Part shown: one piece after another, positions 63,286-64,000 of the stretch
Position numbering within the stretch: position 1 is the first letter of the stretch
Layout of the letters: each line of letters begins with the position of its first letter
NCBI RefSeq assembly: GCF_014648175.1
Contig: NZ_BMQP01000018.1
Coordinates: 1 to 64,000 of the forward strand
Source of the DNA: Planobispora rosea
Lineage (GTDB): Bacteria; Actinomycetota; Actinomycetes; Streptosporangiales; Streptosporangiaceae
Reading direction: 5' to 3'
Length of the DNA stretch: 64,000 bases
Position numbers and translations under genes: made by a program
The notes under the pieces: model-generated
Database searches by the model: none
What the model saw: the letters and a program-made list of their open reading frames with translations, nothing else
What the model was told of the DNA's origin: nothing

Positions 63286-64000
63286 ATGTCCGCCTACGTG
63301 CGATTCCCAACGATCTTCGGTGACGTGGTCGTCTTCGCCGCCGAGGACGACCTGTGGATGGTGCCCGCCGCCGGCGGGCGGGCCTTCCGGCTCACCGCCG
63401 GGGTCGCCGAGGCGGGCTACCCCCGGCTCTCTCCGCGCGGTGACCAGCTCGCATTCGCCGGCCGGGAGGAGGGCCCGGAAGAGGTCTACGTCATGCCCGC
63501 CGACGGCGGCTCGGCCCGCCGCATCACCTACCACGGGGGCCGGTCCACGGTCGCCGGCTGGGACCCCGACGGCGCGATCGTCTACGCCAGTGACGAGGGC
63601 CAGCCGTTCGACGGCCACAAATGGCTGCACCGGGTCCTGCCGCACGACGTCGGCGTCCCCGAGCGCCTGCCGTACGGCCCGGCCAACTCGATCTCCTACG
63701 GCCCGCGGATCGTGCTCGGCCGCAACACCGCCGACCCGGCACGCTGGAAGCGCTACCGCGGCGGCACCGTCGGCGACCTGTGGATCGGCGTCGGAGCGGA
63801 CGGCTTCCGGCGGCTGATCGCGCTGCCCGGCAACCTCGCCTCCCCCTGCTGGGCCGGGGACCGCGTCTACTTCATCTCCGACCACGAGGGCGTCGGCAAC
63901 GTCTACTCCTGCACCGCCGACGGCACCGACCTGCGCCGCCACTCCCACCATGACGGCTACTACGCCCGCAACCTGTCCGGCGACGGCCGCAGGCTGGTCT
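63286..64000 (+). CDS. Tricorn protease homologue, N-terminal part (runs off the right edge)
   Basis: The ATG at 63286 has GGAGTGAG upstream. Translation runs open to the window end (238 codons): YVRFPTIFGDVVVFAAEDDL, VPAAGGRAFRLTAGVAEAGY, PRLSPRGDQLAFAGREEGPE, EVYVMPADGGSARRITYHGG, and later VYFISDHEGVGNVYSCTADG. This is the N-terminal beta-propeller of tricorn-type serine proteases, which degrade peptides released by the proteasome. The catalytic PDZ and S41 domains lie outside the window. Only blades 1-4 are covered. Confidence 0.88.
   Translation, partial: MSAYVRFPTIFGDVVVFAAEDDLWMVPAAGGRAFRLTAGVAEAGYPRLSPRGDQLAFAGREEGPEEVYVMPADGGSARRITYHGGRSTVAGWDPDGAIVYASDEGQPFDGHKWLHRVLPHDVGVPERLPYGPANSISYGPRIVLGRNTADPARWKRYRGGTVGDLWIGVGADGFRRLIALPGNLASPCWAGDRVYFISDHEGVGNVYSCTADGTDLRRHSHHDGYYARNLSGDGRRLV

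Noticed and set aside
1..64000. CRISPR arrays and rRNA/tRNA genes
   Set aside because: No regularly spaced 25-40-bp repeats, no cas-like genes, and no cloverleaf or rRNA core sequences noticed. A tRNAscan/Infernal run would settle small tRNAs.

Overview
The window is high-GC actinobacterial DNA with strong third-position GC bias. The gene families fit a filamentous actinomycete, most likely of the Streptosporangiales: AfsR/SARP regulator, CU044_5270 family, DUF3040, DUF2243 with CtaG, tricorn protease, ECF sigma factors paired with DGPF/YciI proteins, and many starts without a ribosome binding site. That taxonomic placement is inference. The content is chromosomal and mostly regulatory, transport and stress functions. 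No rRNA, tRNA, CRISPR array or phage block was recognised.

Region 1 (1-6200) is a scarred insertion hotspot. An IS256-type element enters from the left edge and its end abuts a giant hybrid histidine kinase whose 5' end appears to have been cut. Downstream lie a frameshifted IS4-type transposase joined to a kinase tail, and a second kinase tail next to a DUF1883-like tail on the minus strand. Region 2 (6200-15400) holds small regulatory and housekeeping genes: STAS protein, a periplasmic-binding-type receptor without signal peptide, a secreted Cys-pair repeat protein, a 2H phosphoesterase, an HD protein, a GlxA-type regulator, a decayed ECF sigma/anti-sigma pair and a PNPOx-like protein.

Region 3 (15400-32960) carries an AfsR-type SARP-NB-TPR regulator, Nudix hydrolase, TrpF, an Rv1264-like cyclase, a FabG-type SDR, TetR with MMPL transporter, DUF2243 with CtaG, MarR with pirin and three operator palindromes, a ribbon-helix-helix/Clp-N protein with its own repeat array, a methyltransferase, a PAS/GAF kinase and a YihY/BrkB protein. 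Region 4 (33030-42500) has an ABC-2 transporter divergent from a LuxR-type two-component system. It also has a compact locus with a 37-codon peptide preceded by a strong Shine-Dalgarno sequence, two ABC exporter half-transporters with complementary degenerate ATP sites, and a one-TM proline/arginine-rich protein.

Region 5 (42600-53550) has an SGNH hydrolase, an RsbW-like kinase with its STAS partner, LysE, an orphan tyrosine recombinase, TetR/NmrA, and two separate ECF42-type sigma modules with their DGPF proteins. Region 6 (53798-58569) is the most striking block: two overlapping genes encode an RNA ligase-polynucleotide kinase fusion and an approximately 1000-residue protein joining an MJ1316/DUF504-like domain, an EEP phosphoesterase, a 2H phosphoesterase and a poly(A)-polymerase-type nucleotidyltransferase. 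This looks like a self-contained RNA end-healing and sealing system. Behind it is a candidate SigR-type promoter with a folded RNA and a strong hairpin. Region 7 (59000-64000) has a PlsC-type acyltransferase, a class B penicillin-binding protein, a YflT-like stress protein, DUF3040, a Lys-rich 38-residue protein and the start of a tricorn protease.
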